A stretch of 14,205 bases of DNA from JALZVT01 sp964519335 (GCA_964519335.1 CAZFIA010000107.1:1-14205), one strand, 5' to 3'; counted from the stretch's first letter, positions 1 to 7,694 are shown. Notes: generated from the letters alone by a model not told the origin. Numbers and translations: made by a program.

Positions 1-2
1 CC

Positions 3-533
3 GACAGCCTGATCGGCGGGGTTCCGAGCACACCCGGGGATCGGCATCAGGTGCATGTTCACGTTTCAGCGGAAACGTTGGCAGATACAGAATCAGACAA
101 AAATCGCGTTCCCGCTGAAACGTTGCATCCCGAAACCATCCGCCGTCTGGCTTGCGATGGCGGGTTGGTGACGATCATCGAAAACGCCAAGGGCAGCCCT
201 CTAAGTGTGGGTCGCAAGACCCGGGCGATTCCGCCGGCCACAAGACGCGCCCTACTCAGCCGCGACCGCCACTGCCAGTTTCCGGGTTGTACGCAGGATC
301 GCTACGTTGAGGGCCATCATGTGGTGCACTGGGCTAAAGGGGGCGAGACTAAGCTCGATAATCTGGTGTTGCTCTGCGGTCGCCATCATCGTGCGGTTCA
401 TGAGTTCGGGTACCGCATTGAACGGACAAGCGAGGGACGGTTTGAGGTGGTTAACCCCACAGGTTCTAATTTCACAGCTTCAAAATCCGTTTGTACCGGT
501 TCATCTCAATCGGTACCGGTACAAACGCAATAA
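3..533 (+). CDS. HNH endonuclease, DUF222/13E12 repeat family (3' part only)
   Basis: The reading frame is open from the left edge, so the N-terminal part, including most of the DUF222 domain, lies outside the window. The visible 176 residues begin with the GDRHQV stretch typical of the end of DUF222, followed by a linker and a C-terminal HNH nuclease domain. The HNH core spans about 270-410: a CQFPGC element, a double His near 315-320, an Asn at 360 in the DNLVLLC segment, and a final His-His at 384-389. All expected metal and catalytic positions of the HNH fold are present, so the visible half looks intact. The family (13E12 repeat proteins of mycobacteria) is common in actinobacteria and also found in some marine proteobacteria; its biological role is largely unknown. 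A candidate start inside the window (GTG at 51) is not believable because it would cut the conserved segment. The last 15 codons contain a perfect inverted repeat. Confidence 0.85.
   Translation, partial: DSLIGGVPSTPGDRHQVHVHVSAETLADTESDKNRVPAETLHPETIRRLACDGGLVTIIENAKGSPLSVGRKTRAIPPATRRALLSRDRHCQFPGCTQDRYVEGHHVVHWAKGGETKLDNLVLLCGRHHRAVHEFGYRIERTSEGRFEVVNPTGSNFTASKSVCTGSSQSVPVQTQ
488..527. repeat. 13-bp perfect inverted repeat, possible weak terminator
   Basis: CGTTTGTACCGGT (488-500) and its exact reverse complement (515-527) are separated by 14 bases. The right arm lies in a smaller perfect palindrome, GTACCGGTAC (513-522). The element covers the last codons of the HNH gene. Read on the minus strand it comes about 60 bases after the acyl-CoA synthetase stop codon and is followed by GATTTTG, a short T-run, so it may act as a weak terminator for that gene. 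Read on the plus strand no T-run follows. A protein-binding or recombination site is an alternative. Confidence 0.5.
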
Positions 534-589
534 ATACTGTCGCTAAAGCCTCTAACGCGCTCGGTCAGTTCCGTTCCGCGGCTTGAGCT

Positions 590-2155
590 TCACACAATTT
601 TTGAATCGCCCTTGCCCCAATACTTGTCTTTAAGTATTCGCTTGTAGAGTTTGCCTGTAGGAAGCCGTGGCAGTTCATCGACAAAATCGACACTCTTCGG
701 GCACTTGTAGTGCGCGATATGTTCGCGAGCGTAGGCCAGGAGTTCTTCTGCAAGCTCATCGCTCGCCACCTGATCTTCTGCCGCCTGCACTATGGCTTTC
801 ACTTCTTCGCCCATCTCTTCGTTGGGCACGCCGATCACGGCAACGTCAAACACCTTAGGGTGCAGCGTAAGTGCATCCTCGATCTCTTGCGGATAGATGT
901 TCACGCCGCCGGAGATAATCATGAAGGTGGCTCGGTCGGTTAGAAACAGATACCCGTCTTCGTTGACGTAGCCAACGTCACCCAGTGCTGTCCAATTGGG
1001 GTGTTCCGGGTGTTGCACCTCTTTGGTCTTGGCGTCGTCCTTGTGATAACGGAAGCCCATTTCTTCTTGTTCGAAATAGACAAGGCCGGTTTCGCCCGCG
1101 GGCAATTCCTTGCCAGCGTCGTCGCAGATCCTTAGTGCGCCCATTAGCGGCTTACCCACAGTGCCTGGGTTTGCGAGCCATTCCTCGGGGCCGGCGTGCG
1201 CAAAGCCGTTGGCTTCGGTGCCTGCGTAGTATTCGTAGATTATGTTTCCCCACCAATCGAACATTTGCTTCTTAACTTCGAGCGGGCAGGGTGCTGCGGC
1301 ATGGATTGCAGCGCGATGACTGGATAAGTCGAAGCCTTCGCGTTCGGCAGCCGGCAATTTCAACATGCGGGTGAACATGGTGGGCACCCACTGGCTGTGA
1401 GTGACTTTGTATTTCTCAATAGATTCGAGCGCTTGCACAGGGTCAAACCGTGGCATGACTACAACGGTGCCACCGAGTGCCAGGGTTGCCGTAGAAAACG
1501 CGGCGGGTGCCGAATGGTAGAGCGGTGCGGGTGATAGATAAACGCTGTCTTGATTGAACCCCCAGAGCATCTGGTTCATAGCGCCGGTGCCCACGTCTTC
1601 TGCGCCTACACTCCAGTTAGGCAACTCGCGTTTGATACCTTTGGGCCGGCCTGTGGTGCCAGAGCTGTAGAGCATGAAGCTGCCCATAGGTTCTTCGGCG
1701 AGCGGTTTGGCCGGTTGCGTGGCAAGCGCTGTGAAGTAGTCTTCGAAGCCTGCTACTTCCGGATCTCCTTGTCCGCGAACAATCAGATTGGTTACACAGT
1801 TTGGAGCGTGGGGCAGAATTTCTTTGGCTGTGTCAGCAAGATAAGCTGAAGAGATAAGCGCCTTGGCTTCGCAGTTATCAACGATGTAGCCGGCTTCTTC
1901 ACCCGTGAGGTAGCGATTAACCGTGGTGAGATACAGCCCGGATCGTAGCGCTGCCCATACCACGTCATAAAAACGAATATCGTTTTCCATGAACATCGCT
2001 ATGTGATCGCCACGGCGCAGGCCTTTGGAGTATAAGAGTTGCGCGAGTTGGTTAGATCGATCGTTGAGCTCGCGCCAGGTGGTTTGTTCGCCGCTGACCG
2101 AATGAATGACTGCCGCTTTGTCTGGCGAAACTTCCGCCCACTTGCCTGGATACAT
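590..2155 (-). CDS. AMP-forming acyl-CoA synthetase (ANL superfamily, FadD-like)
   Basis: This 521-residue protein belongs to the adenylate-forming acyl/aryl-CoA synthetases, which activate a carboxylic acid with ATP to an acyl-adenylate and then to the CoA thioester. All core motifs are visible: the phosphate-binding loop YSSGTTGRPKG (163-173), the YYAGTE motif (309-314), the ribose-binding Asp in ALGDVGY (D393), the hinge TDR (407-408) with SGGVNIYPQEIE (415-426), and the PTGK loop with the catalytic lysine K502. Length is normal for the family. The ATG at 2155 has a GGGGGAG ribosome-binding site just upstream. The substrate cannot be fixed from sequence; a medium- or long-chain fatty acid, or another hydrophobic acid, is likely. 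It lies 66 bp downstream of the SulP transporter gene on the same strand with no terminator-like hairpin between, so both may share a transcript. Confidence 0.9.
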   Translation of the reverse strand: MYPGKWAEVSPDKAAVIHSVSGEQTTWRELNDRSNQLAQLLYSKGLRRGDHIAMFMENDIRFYDVVWAALRSGLYLTTVNRYLTGEEAGYIVDNCEAKALISSAYLADTAKEILPHAPNCVTNLIVRGQGDPEVAGFEDYFTALATQPAKPLAEEPMGSFMLYSSGTTGRPKGIKRELPNWSVGAEDVGTGAMNQMLWGFNQDSVYLSPAPLYHSAPAAFSTATLALGGTVVVMPRFDPVQALESIEKYKVTHSQWVPTMFTRMLKLPAAEREGFDLSSHRAAIHAAAPCPLEVKKQMFDWWGNIIYEYYAGTEANGFAHAGPEEWLANPGTVGKPLMGALRICDDAGKELPAGETGLVYFEQEEMGFRYHKDDAKTKEVQHPEHPNWTALGDVGYVNEDGYLFLTDRATFMIISGGVNIYPQEIEDALTLHPKVFDVAVIGVPNEEMGEEVKAIVQAAEDQVASDELAEELLAYAREHIAHYKCPKSVDFVDELPRLPTGKLYKRILKDKYWGKGDSKIV

Positions 2156-2221
2156 ACTTACTCCCCCGAGTACTTCTTGATTAGTTGTTCTTACGCTCTG
2201 TTGTTCGCTGTCTGTTTTACG

Positions 2222-3976
2222 CTAGTTGCGATCCGCCAGATCGCGCATGCCCTGATCAGTACTAAAAAACACGCTGCCAGAGAGCGAAGTGGGCAACTCC
2301 GTTGTTTTTAGTGAATCCATCACTTTACTCTTCACCTCGGCCAGGTGCAGTTTGATGTCCATTCGGCTTAGATTCTCGTTAATCCGCCGCAACATTTCCA
2401 GACCGCTAACGTCGACCAGGTTTACGGCACTCATCACCAACAACAAATGCCGCGTTCTGGGTTTTTGTTGCACCACCTTTAACAGTCGGTTTTCGATTTG
2501 CGTGGCGTTGGCAAAGTAGACGTTCTCGTCGATGCGGACCGCGGCCACATGACCAAAGGTTTCGACATCGTGGTGCTTGGTGCTGCGGAAGACCTCGCTG
2601 TTGGGGATGCGGCCGATCAAGGTCACGGTGGGTCGTGAGGAGCGACGAATAAACAAGGCGATAGAGGTAGCCACGCCGATCAGAAGGCCGGTTTCTACGT
2701 CTGACATCAGCACTGCAAGCATGGTGACTACATGGGTAATGACGTCGTGGTGATAGAACTTCCAGTGGCCACGCAAAGACCTGAAGTCGATCAAAGAGTA
2801 GACCGAAGCGGCAATGATTGCAGCCAGGGCTGCCTGAGGCAGGCGGGCAAATAGGGGTGTAAGGGCAAGCAGAGTGATGACCACCACCACCGCGCACACC
2901 AGCGCGCTAATGGGCGTGCGCGCGCCTGCGGCAAAGTTCACACTGCTGCGTGAAAAACTGCCAGCGACAGGATAGGCGCCGGTGAAAGCGGCTCCGATGT
3001 TTGCGGCACCTAAAGCAATAAGGTCTTGATGGCTGTTAACGCGTTGCCGGCGGCGGGTGGCTAACATGGTGGCCACGGTGAAGCTCTCGACGTAGGCCAC
3101 CAACGCGATGATGGCCGACGACGGTGCCAGATCTATCCACAGCTCCATGTTAAAGGGGGGAATGGTCAAGCTGGGTAGCCCCGCTGGGATGGCGCCTACG
3201 GTAGGTACTTGATAAGCGTTATCGAGATTGAAGCCGATCACGGCAACAACGCTCAGCACCACGACGATCATTGGGCCGATTCTTGTTATCGCGCTCTGCT
3301 CGAGCTCTTCGGTCTCGCGCTGACTAAATGGGGCAAGTAACAGATGCCCAAAGCGCTGGGTTAGCCACAGGATAATCAGCCCGCCAAAACCTATGGCCAG
3401 GGCGAAGGGATTGACCTTTTCGATGCTGCCACTCAGCGCCATCAGGTTGTCCCAGGTGCTGTTGCCTACCTGCGACTCCTGACCGCTAAACGGCAGCAGC
3501 TGGCTAAGAATGATGATGAGTGCCGCCGCGTTTACAAAGCCGCTCACCACAGGGTGGCTGAGTAGGTTAACCACGCCGCCCATGCGCGACAGGCGCAGAA
3601 GCCACAGCAACAGGCCCGCCTGCAAGCTGATGATGGTGGCGATGGACAAATATTCGTAGGAATACGCCGGCGCAAACTCTTTGACGGTCGCTGCAACCAT
3701 GAGGGCGGCCACGGCAACAGGTCCGACCACCAGCTCGCGGCTGGAGCCCAGTATGGCGTAGAGGATCATGGGCACGAGGCAGGCGTACAGCCCGGCTTCG
3801 GCAGGTAGGCCGGCAAGGAAGGCGTAGGCCACCGCTTGTGGCACGGTAATCACGCCTAGAATGAGGCCCGCGACGGCATCATGGCCAAAATCGCCGCGTC
3901 GGTAGCGTCGCGTCACATCCAATATGGGGATGTAGCTGCGCCAATTCTTGATGGGTGCAAATTTGAAGGGAGACAC
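2222..3976 (-). CDS. SulP (SLC26) family anion transporter with C-terminal STAS domain
   Basis: This 584-residue inner-membrane protein has the SulP layout: a short cytosolic N-terminus, the PQAVAYAFLAGLP segment (46-58), a long hydrophobic region of a dozen or so helices to about residue 445, and a cytosolic STAS domain (about 475-582). The SulP signature is seen at 321-352, with ALGAANIGAAFTGAYP followed by SRSSVNFAAGART. The STAS domain carries the DVSG motif (522-525), where related anti-sigma-factor antagonists have a regulatory serine. SulP proteins move sulfate, bicarbonate or dicarboxylates; the substrate is not decidable here. The start is a GTG at 3976. It is the only usual start codon before the in-frame stop at 4007-4009, and no clear Shine-Dalgarno precedes it. 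It is probably first in an operon with the acyl-CoA synthetase gene and is divergent from the amidohydrolase gene. Confidence 0.9.
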   Translation of the reverse strand: MSPFKFAPIKNWRSYIPILDVTRRYRRGDFGHDAVAGLILGVITVPQAVAYAFLAGLPAEAGLYACLVPMILYAILGSSRELVVGPVAVAALMVAATVKEFAPAYSYEYLSIATIISLQAGLLLWLLRLSRMGGVVNLLSHPVVSGFVNAAALIIILSQLLPFSGQESQVGNSTWDNLMALSGSIEKVNPFALAIGFGGLIILWLTQRFGHLLLAPFSQRETEELEQSAITRIGPMIVVVLSVVAVIGFNLDNAYQVPTVGAIPAGLPSLTIPPFNMELWIDLAPSSAIIALVAYVESFTVATMLATRRRQRVNSHQDLIALGAANIGAAFTGAYPVAGSFSRSSVNFAAGARTPISALVCAVVVVITLLALTPLFARLPQAALAAIIAASVYSLIDFRSLRGHWKFYHHDVITHVVTMLAVLMSDVETGLLIGVATSIALFIRRSSRPTVTLIGRIPNSEVFRSTKHHDVETFGHVAAVRIDENVYFANATQIENRLLKVVQQKPRTRHLLLVMSAVNLVDVSGLEMLRRINENLSRMDIKLHLAEVKSKVMDSLKTTELPTSLSGSVFFSTDQGMRDLADRN

Positions 3977-4004
3977 GCAGAGAGTGTACTCGGTTTCGCC
4001 TTGG

Positions 4005-4046
4005 GGTTAGCCTGTTTGGTCACAAAGCCAACTAACCTTTACTAAC
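4005..4046. promoter_or_regulatory. Divergent intergenic region with three CTAAC boxes
   Basis: The 94 bp between the SulP start and the amidohydrolase start must hold both promoters, but I see no convincing -35/-10 pair. GGTTAG (4005-4010) mirrors CTAACC (4032-4037). An inner TTGG (4016-4019) and CCAA (4028-4031) extend the dyad with a bulge. ACTAAC occurs twice, at 4031-4036 and 4041-4046, exactly 10 bp apart and so on the same helical face. This arrangement suits a regulator-binding site, but that is inference. Confidence 0.35.
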
Positions 4047-4070
4047 TCTTATCGATAGAAGGCGCGTTCC

Positions 4071-5075
4071 ATGCCCGCAGGCGCATCACCCGACTGGCTG
4101 AACCTGGTCACCGAAGAAACCCTTGAGCCCGATCTCGCGATCTGCGATCCGCACCATCATCTGTGGGATTACCCTGAAAGCACTTATCTGCTGCCCGAGT
4201 TGCTTGCCGATACCGGGAGCGGACACAACGTGGTGTCGACGGTGTTTGTCGAGTGTGATGCCATGTTTCGCGCCGACGGGCCGGTAGAGATGCGACCGAT
4301 AGGCGAAACCGAGTTTGTAAACGGCGTTGCTGCGATGTCTGCAAGCGGCAATTTTGGAGCGACTCGTGCGGCGGCTGGTATTGTCAGTTTCGCCGATTTA
4401 AACCTGGGTCATGCGGTGGGCGAGGTGCTGGATGCGCACATGGCGGTGACCGAACGCTTCAAGGGCATTCGTCACGCGGCGAGCTGGGATGCTTCTAGCG
4501 AGGTGCGCAACTCTCACAGCAAGCCAGATCAGTACATGCTTGCGTCTACCAAATTTCGTGAAGGCTTTGCCGAGCTGGGTAAGCGCAATCTAAGTTTCGA
4601 TTCGTGGCTATTCCACCACCAGATAACCGAACTTACCGATCTAGCGCGTGCCTTTCCCGACACGCGGATTATCCTGGATCACTTTGGCGGGCCCCTGGGT
4701 ATTGGACCCTACGAGGGTAAGCGCGATGAGATTTTTTCCCAGTGGAAAATTGATGTGGCTGCTCTGGCTGCGTGCCCAAATGTCTACGCCAAGCTTGGAG
4801 GCCTGGTTATGGCGATAAACGGCTTTGGTTTCAATAAGGCCGAACGACCTCCTACTTCTGATGCGTTGGTTAAGGCCACGCGACCCTGGTACGACTACGC
4901 CATCGAGGTGTTTGGTGCTGATCGCTGCATGTTTGAAAGCAACTTTCCCGTGGACAAGGCGAGCTGCTCTTATAACGTGCTGTGGAACTCGTTCAAGAAA
5001 ATTGTGAGCGGTGCGTCGGCTAGCGAGAAAGCCAAATTGTTTCACGACACGGCGGTAACCGTTTACCGCCTCTAG
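4071..5075 (+). CDS. Amidohydrolase-family metal-dependent hydrolase (COG3618 type)
   Basis: The 334-residue product is a TIM-barrel amidohydrolase of the amidohydrolase-2 group, which includes fuconolactonase and 2-pyrone-4,6-dicarboxylate lactonase-like enzymes. Visible landmarks are the N-terminal strand-1 motif DPHHHLWD (26-33, the HxH metal ligands being H28 and H30), FHHQ (181-184), the DHFGGP segment (203-208), AKLGGL (240-245), and the C-terminal CMFESNFPVDK (286-296) typical of this subgroup. No signal peptide is present, so it is cytosolic. Reaction is probably hydrolysis of a lactone or other C-O or C-N bond; the substrate is unknown. The ATG at 4071 follows AGAAGG with about 8 bases of spacing. 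It is divergent from the SulP gene and convergent with the lipoprotein gene, 20 bp away, so it seems to be a single-gene transcript. Confidence 0.85.
   Translation: MPAGASPDWLNLVTEETLEPDLAICDPHHHLWDYPESTYLLPELLADTGSGHNVVSTVFVECDAMFRADGPVEMRPIGETEFVNGVAAMSASGNFGATRAAAGIVSFADLNLGHAVGEVLDAHMAVTERFKGIRHAASWDASSEVRNSHSKPDQYMLASTKFREGFAELGKRNLSFDSWLFHHQITELTDLARAFPDTRIILDHFGGPLGIGPYEGKRDEIFSQWKIDVAALAACPNVYAKLGGLVMAINGFGFNKAERPPTSDALVKATRPWYDYAIEVFGADRCMFESNFPVDKASCSYNVLWNSFKKIVSGASASEKAKLFHDTAVTVYRL
5051..5070. repeat. 8-bp perfect hairpin at the end of the amidohydrolase gene
   Basis: GGCGGTAA (5051-5058) pairs perfectly with TTACCGCC (5063-5070) across a four-base loop, within the last coding triplets before the TAG stop at 5073. 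No T-run follows on either strand, so it is not a standard intrinsic terminator. It sits between two convergent genes whose stops are 20 bp apart, where an RNA 3'-end structure serving either transcript would be placed. Confidence 0.35.
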
Positions 5076-5095
5076 TCCTCCTACTAGTCCTATTG

Positions 5096-6010
5096 CTAAT
5101 CATAGTAGGCCGGGGAGCGCCGTAGTGTCTTGTACAGCGCGGTATCGTGCTGAATCCAGAACTTCGCACCTAGTTCTGCTACCAACGCCTCAACCTTGTC
5201 CATGGACTTCAGCGTTTGCTCAGCGTTGTAGTTGAATACCGGTGTGCGGCGATTTTCGCGGCTGAAACGAAAGTGATACAAGTCGCCAGAGAGAATAAGC
5301 GGGCCGCTGTTGCTTAGCATGAGTTGCAATACCTGATGTCCTGGCGTGTGCCCGGGCGCGCTTATAATCTGCACGCTGCCATCGCCAAACACATCGTGAT
5401 CACCGTTTAAGATGCGCCGCCGTGTGTTCGCCAGTTCGCTATAGAGCTCGGGTACAAAGACGCCTTCAAATTTCTCTGCCTCTTCAAACGCAGCAGTAAA
5501 CTCGGTTTGCTGAATTAGCATTTGCGAGCTAGTGAACAGATTGGCGCTGCCAGTGTGGTCAAAGTGCATGTGCGAGAATGCAACTTTATCGATATCTTTA
5601 GTAGCAAAGCCGAGATCCTTTAGCTGCGCCTCGAGCGATCGATCGTAGATGACAGTTCCTCCGCCACCTCCTGGCATAGGTACCGGGTTGCTATTGCCGG
5701 CAAGCGAGGCCGGCAAGCCTGCATCCCACAGAAGCGTGCCTTGCGGGTGGTCAACAAGGTAACAAGGCACTACTAGTTCGCGTACAGGCGTTTCTTCGTT
5801 TGTTAGTCCAAAGGCCGCGACGTCGGGGAATTGAATACTTCCGCAATCAAGTACATACAATCGTGGTGATGTATGCGCCGCAGGCTCTGCATTGCTGCCT
5901 AAGGGTGCGTCGCCCGTAGTTCCACCTATGGTAGAGCTGCAAGCGGAAGCGAGCGTTCCCAACAAGGCAGCACCCAGTACGACAAACGACTTTCTGTTCA
6001 GAATTTTCAT
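5096..6010 (-). CDS. Metallo-beta-lactamase-fold lipoprotein, AHL-lactonase-like
   Basis: This 304-residue protein starts with a lipoprotein signal: basic MKILNRK, a hydrophobic stretch, then ASAC with the predicted lipidated Cys at 24. Serines at 25-26 rather than Asp fit outer-membrane sorting. The rest is a metallo-hydrolase: HMHFDH (147-152), APGHTPGH with ligand H221, SGDLYH with bridging D243, and a late His at 288. This ligand set and spacing match the N-acyl homoserine lactonase group (AiiA-like), with a Tyr near the bridging Asp as in those enzymes. Hydrolysis of a lactone such as a quorum-sensing signal is therefore possible, but other lactones or esters are equally open. A glycine-rich loop (114-118) precedes the core. 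It is the last gene of the five-gene minus run, 24 bp after the small membrane protein gene. The ATG at 6010 has only a weak GAGAG upstream. Confidence 0.85.
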   Translation of the reverse strand: MKILNRKSFVVLGAALLGTLASACSSTIGGTTGDAPLGSNAEPAAHTSPRLYVLDCGSIQFPDVAAFGLTNEETPVRELVVPCYLVDHPQGTLLWDAGLPASLAGNSNPVPMPGGGGGTVIYDRSLEAQLKDLGFATKDIDKVAFSHMHFDHTGSANLFTSSQMLIQQTEFTAAFEEAEKFEGVFVPELYSELANTRRRILNGDHDVFGDGSVQIISAPGHTPGHQVLQLMLSNSGPLILSGDLYHFRFSRENRRTPVFNYNAEQTLKSMDKVEALVAELGAKFWIQHDTALYKTLRRSPAYYD

Positions 6011-6034
6011 AGTGTTCTCTCTGCAGACTGTCTC

Positions 6035-6274
6035 TCAGCGAAAGACGGTGTAGATACCTAACTGTACAAAAATCAGCACGGTTGCCCAAATACGAATATC
6101 GCGCCAACGGGCTTGATCGGGCGCGCCACGCAAAACGATCTGGCGCGGAAAACTCCAAAGTATGATCAGAAGCAGGCCAAACAGCAGCATGGTAATGGTG
6201 TTTGCCCAACTGGTGGGTAGGCCAGACAGCCAGTGGTTGAGCGATTCAAGCACGATTAAACACCAGAGGATCAA
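6035..6274 (-). CDS. Small two-helix membrane protein, unknown function
   Basis: I do not recognise a family. The ORF encodes 79 residues from a TTG at 6274, or about 72 from a GTG at 6253, and overlaps the last codons of the symporter gene. The product has a hydrophobic segment at about 26-41 and another at about 63-78, joined by a polar, basic linker containing PDQARWRDIR, which predicts a hairpin in the inner membrane with the charged loop in the cytosol. Its overlap upstream and the 24-bp gap to the lipoprotein gene leave the operon with no empty space, which supports it being real. It may be an accessory subunit of the symporter, but that is inference. The true start is uncertain: AAGAAG lies close to the TTG, while the GTG has no good ribosome-binding site. 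Confidence 0.6.
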   Translation of the reverse strand: MILWCLIVLESLNHWLSGLPTSWANTITMLLFGLLLIILWSFPRQIVLRGAPDQARWRDIRIWATVLIFVQLGIYTVFR

Positions 6275-7694
6275 GTTCTTCTTTGGTGTCGAGGTTGGGC
6301 CAGATGTAGCTCAGCCCCCAGAGTGCGACCATTGAATATATGAAGCTTATGAAGGCAATCCACAAGAACATAACGTCCTGCCTGTACATAAGCGCTGATA
6401 ACGCGACACCCGAGAGCAAAACGATGACGCCCGCTATAGCGCTGACATGACGGGTGAGCACGCCCAGAATAAGCAGTGCGAGCATTGGGCCCTGAAATAA
6501 CGACAGCAAGGTTTGGATAAACTCGTAGATGCCTTTCTGAGTGTCGATCACAGGAGCGGCCAACATCCCGCACAGCAAGATCACCAGTGTGAGATAACGG
6601 CCAATTTTCAGGTCGTTCTCGGGGTTTGGGTTCTTTACGAGTACACCACGAATGTCTCGAGTTATTAACAGCGACGTAGAGTTAAGGGCAGAATCGAGCG
6701 TCGACTGCAGGGCGGCTATAACAGCGACAAACATTAGCCCGGAAAGCCCGGGTGGAAGTACGTTCTTTATCACCCACGGTAGTGCCATATCGGGGGCTTC
6801 TATTTCGGCCATCATGACTAGAGCGAGTAAACCAGGGAACACGATTAACAGTGGCACGCAGGTTTTTGCCAGTGCCGCGAAGATCATTGCGGCTGATGCG
6901 TCCCATTGGCTGCGGGCACCCAGCGTGCGTTGCAGTATGACCTGGCTGCCGCACCAGTAAGCGGGCGAGAGCACAAAGCCGAGCCCAAGGATCACGGCGG
7001 GCCACGGGAACTGGCCGTGATCTGCCGGCAAATAAGCCTGGAGGTGGGTTGGGTTGTCGCGGGTAAGTGCTTCGGCAAATGCAGCGGTTCCGCCCGCGTC
7101 GCTGATACCCAGATAAACGATGAACAACCCACCTACGAACATAATGATGACTTGCAGCGAATCGGTGAAGGCGACGGCGGCCAGGCCGCCCGACACGCTA
7201 TAGAGCCCAACAACGGTGCCCGTGACCATAATGCCTATCCAGGTTGGCCAGCCCACAAAAATCTCGAGCGTGATGGCGATGGCCCACAATGCAATCGCGA
7301 TGGTAAACACCATGACGATGGTGGTGATGAGTGCGGAGAGCACTCGGACGGCCTGGTTGTAGCGCTTTCCCAGATATTCAGGAATGGAGTAAACGCCCGC
7401 TTTCCAGTACACAGGAATAAAGATGAGGGAGGCGATAACCATGGCCGGGATGGCGCCAATCCATTCGAAATTGGCCTGGGCGATACCCAACTGGTAGCTG
7501 CTGCCTGACGCGCCAATGTAGCCTTCGGCGCTAACGTTGGTGCCGATTATCGACAGCCCGATCACCCACCAGGCGAGCGAGCGCCCTGCTAAAAAATAGT
7601 CATTGGCGTCGCTGACGCGGCGGCTGAGATACACGCCCACGCCGATGATGGCGACCAGGTAGGCGATGAGAATGGCAAGATCGAGAGGGTGCAG
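6246..7694 (-). CDS. Sodium/solute symporter, SSS family (SGLT-like); CTG start proposed
   Basis: This is a multi-helix inner-membrane symporter of the sodium:solute family (LeuT fold), most like the sodium/sugar branch. Evidence includes the N-terminal DYFLAGRSLAWW segment, GTNVSAEGYIGASG (51-64), FPWPAVILGLGF and YWCGSQVILQR typical of SGLT proteins, and the late sodium-site helix LDSALNSTSLLITRDI (333-348). The first usual start codon, GTG at 7640, lies at the end of the first transmembrane helix and would remove it. The frame is open upstream to a TAA at 7725-7727, and a CTG at 7692-7694 gives a start LHPLDLAILIAYLVAIIG, which supplies the missing helix and resembles normal SSS N-termini. 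AGG lies 9 bases before it. With that start the protein is 482 residues. It is downstream of ybbJ (55 bp) and overlaps the next small gene. Substrate is unknown; a sugar or related polyol is likely. Confidence 0.88.
   Translation of the reverse strand: MHPLDLAILIAYLVAIIGVGVYLSRRVSDANDYFLAGRSLAWWVIGLSIIGTNVSAEGYIGASGSSYQLGIAQANFEWIGAIPAMVIASLIFIPVYWKAGVYSIPEYLGKRYNQAVRVLSALITTIVMVFTIAIALWAIAITLEIFVGWPTWIGIMVTGTVVGLYSVSGGLAAVAFTDSLQVIIMFVGGLFIVYLGISDAGGTAAFAEALTRDNPTHLQAYLPADHGQFPWPAVILGLGFVLSPAYWCGSQVILQRTLGARSQWDASAAMIFAALAKTCVPLLIVFPGLLALVMMAEIEAPDMALPWVIKNVLPPGLSGLMFVAVIAALQSTLDSALNSTSLLITRDIRGVLVKNPNPENDLKIGRYLTLVILLCGMLAAPVIDTQKGIYEFIQTLLSLFQGPMLALLILGVLTRHVSAIAGVIVLLSGVALSALMYRQDVMFLWIAFISFIYSMVALWGLSYIWPNLDTKEELDPLVFNRA

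Noticed and set aside
205..546. 113-codon plus-strand ORF
   Set aside because: It is an out-of-frame shadow of the HNH domain, which has intact HNH residues in the other frame.
2406..2897. 163-codon minus-strand ORF inside the SulP gene
   Set aside because: It is a shifted frame within the STAS/helix region of SulP; composition is Pro/Arg/His rich as in frame shadows.
4641..5045. 134-codon minus-strand ORF
   Set aside because: It is antisense to the amidohydrolase, whose frame carries conserved DHFGG and ESNFP motifs.
6906..7508. 200-codon plus-strand ORF
   Set aside because: It is antisense to the symporter gene, its product is rich in His, Asp and Gly without domain character, and the minus-strand frame shows clear SSS motifs.
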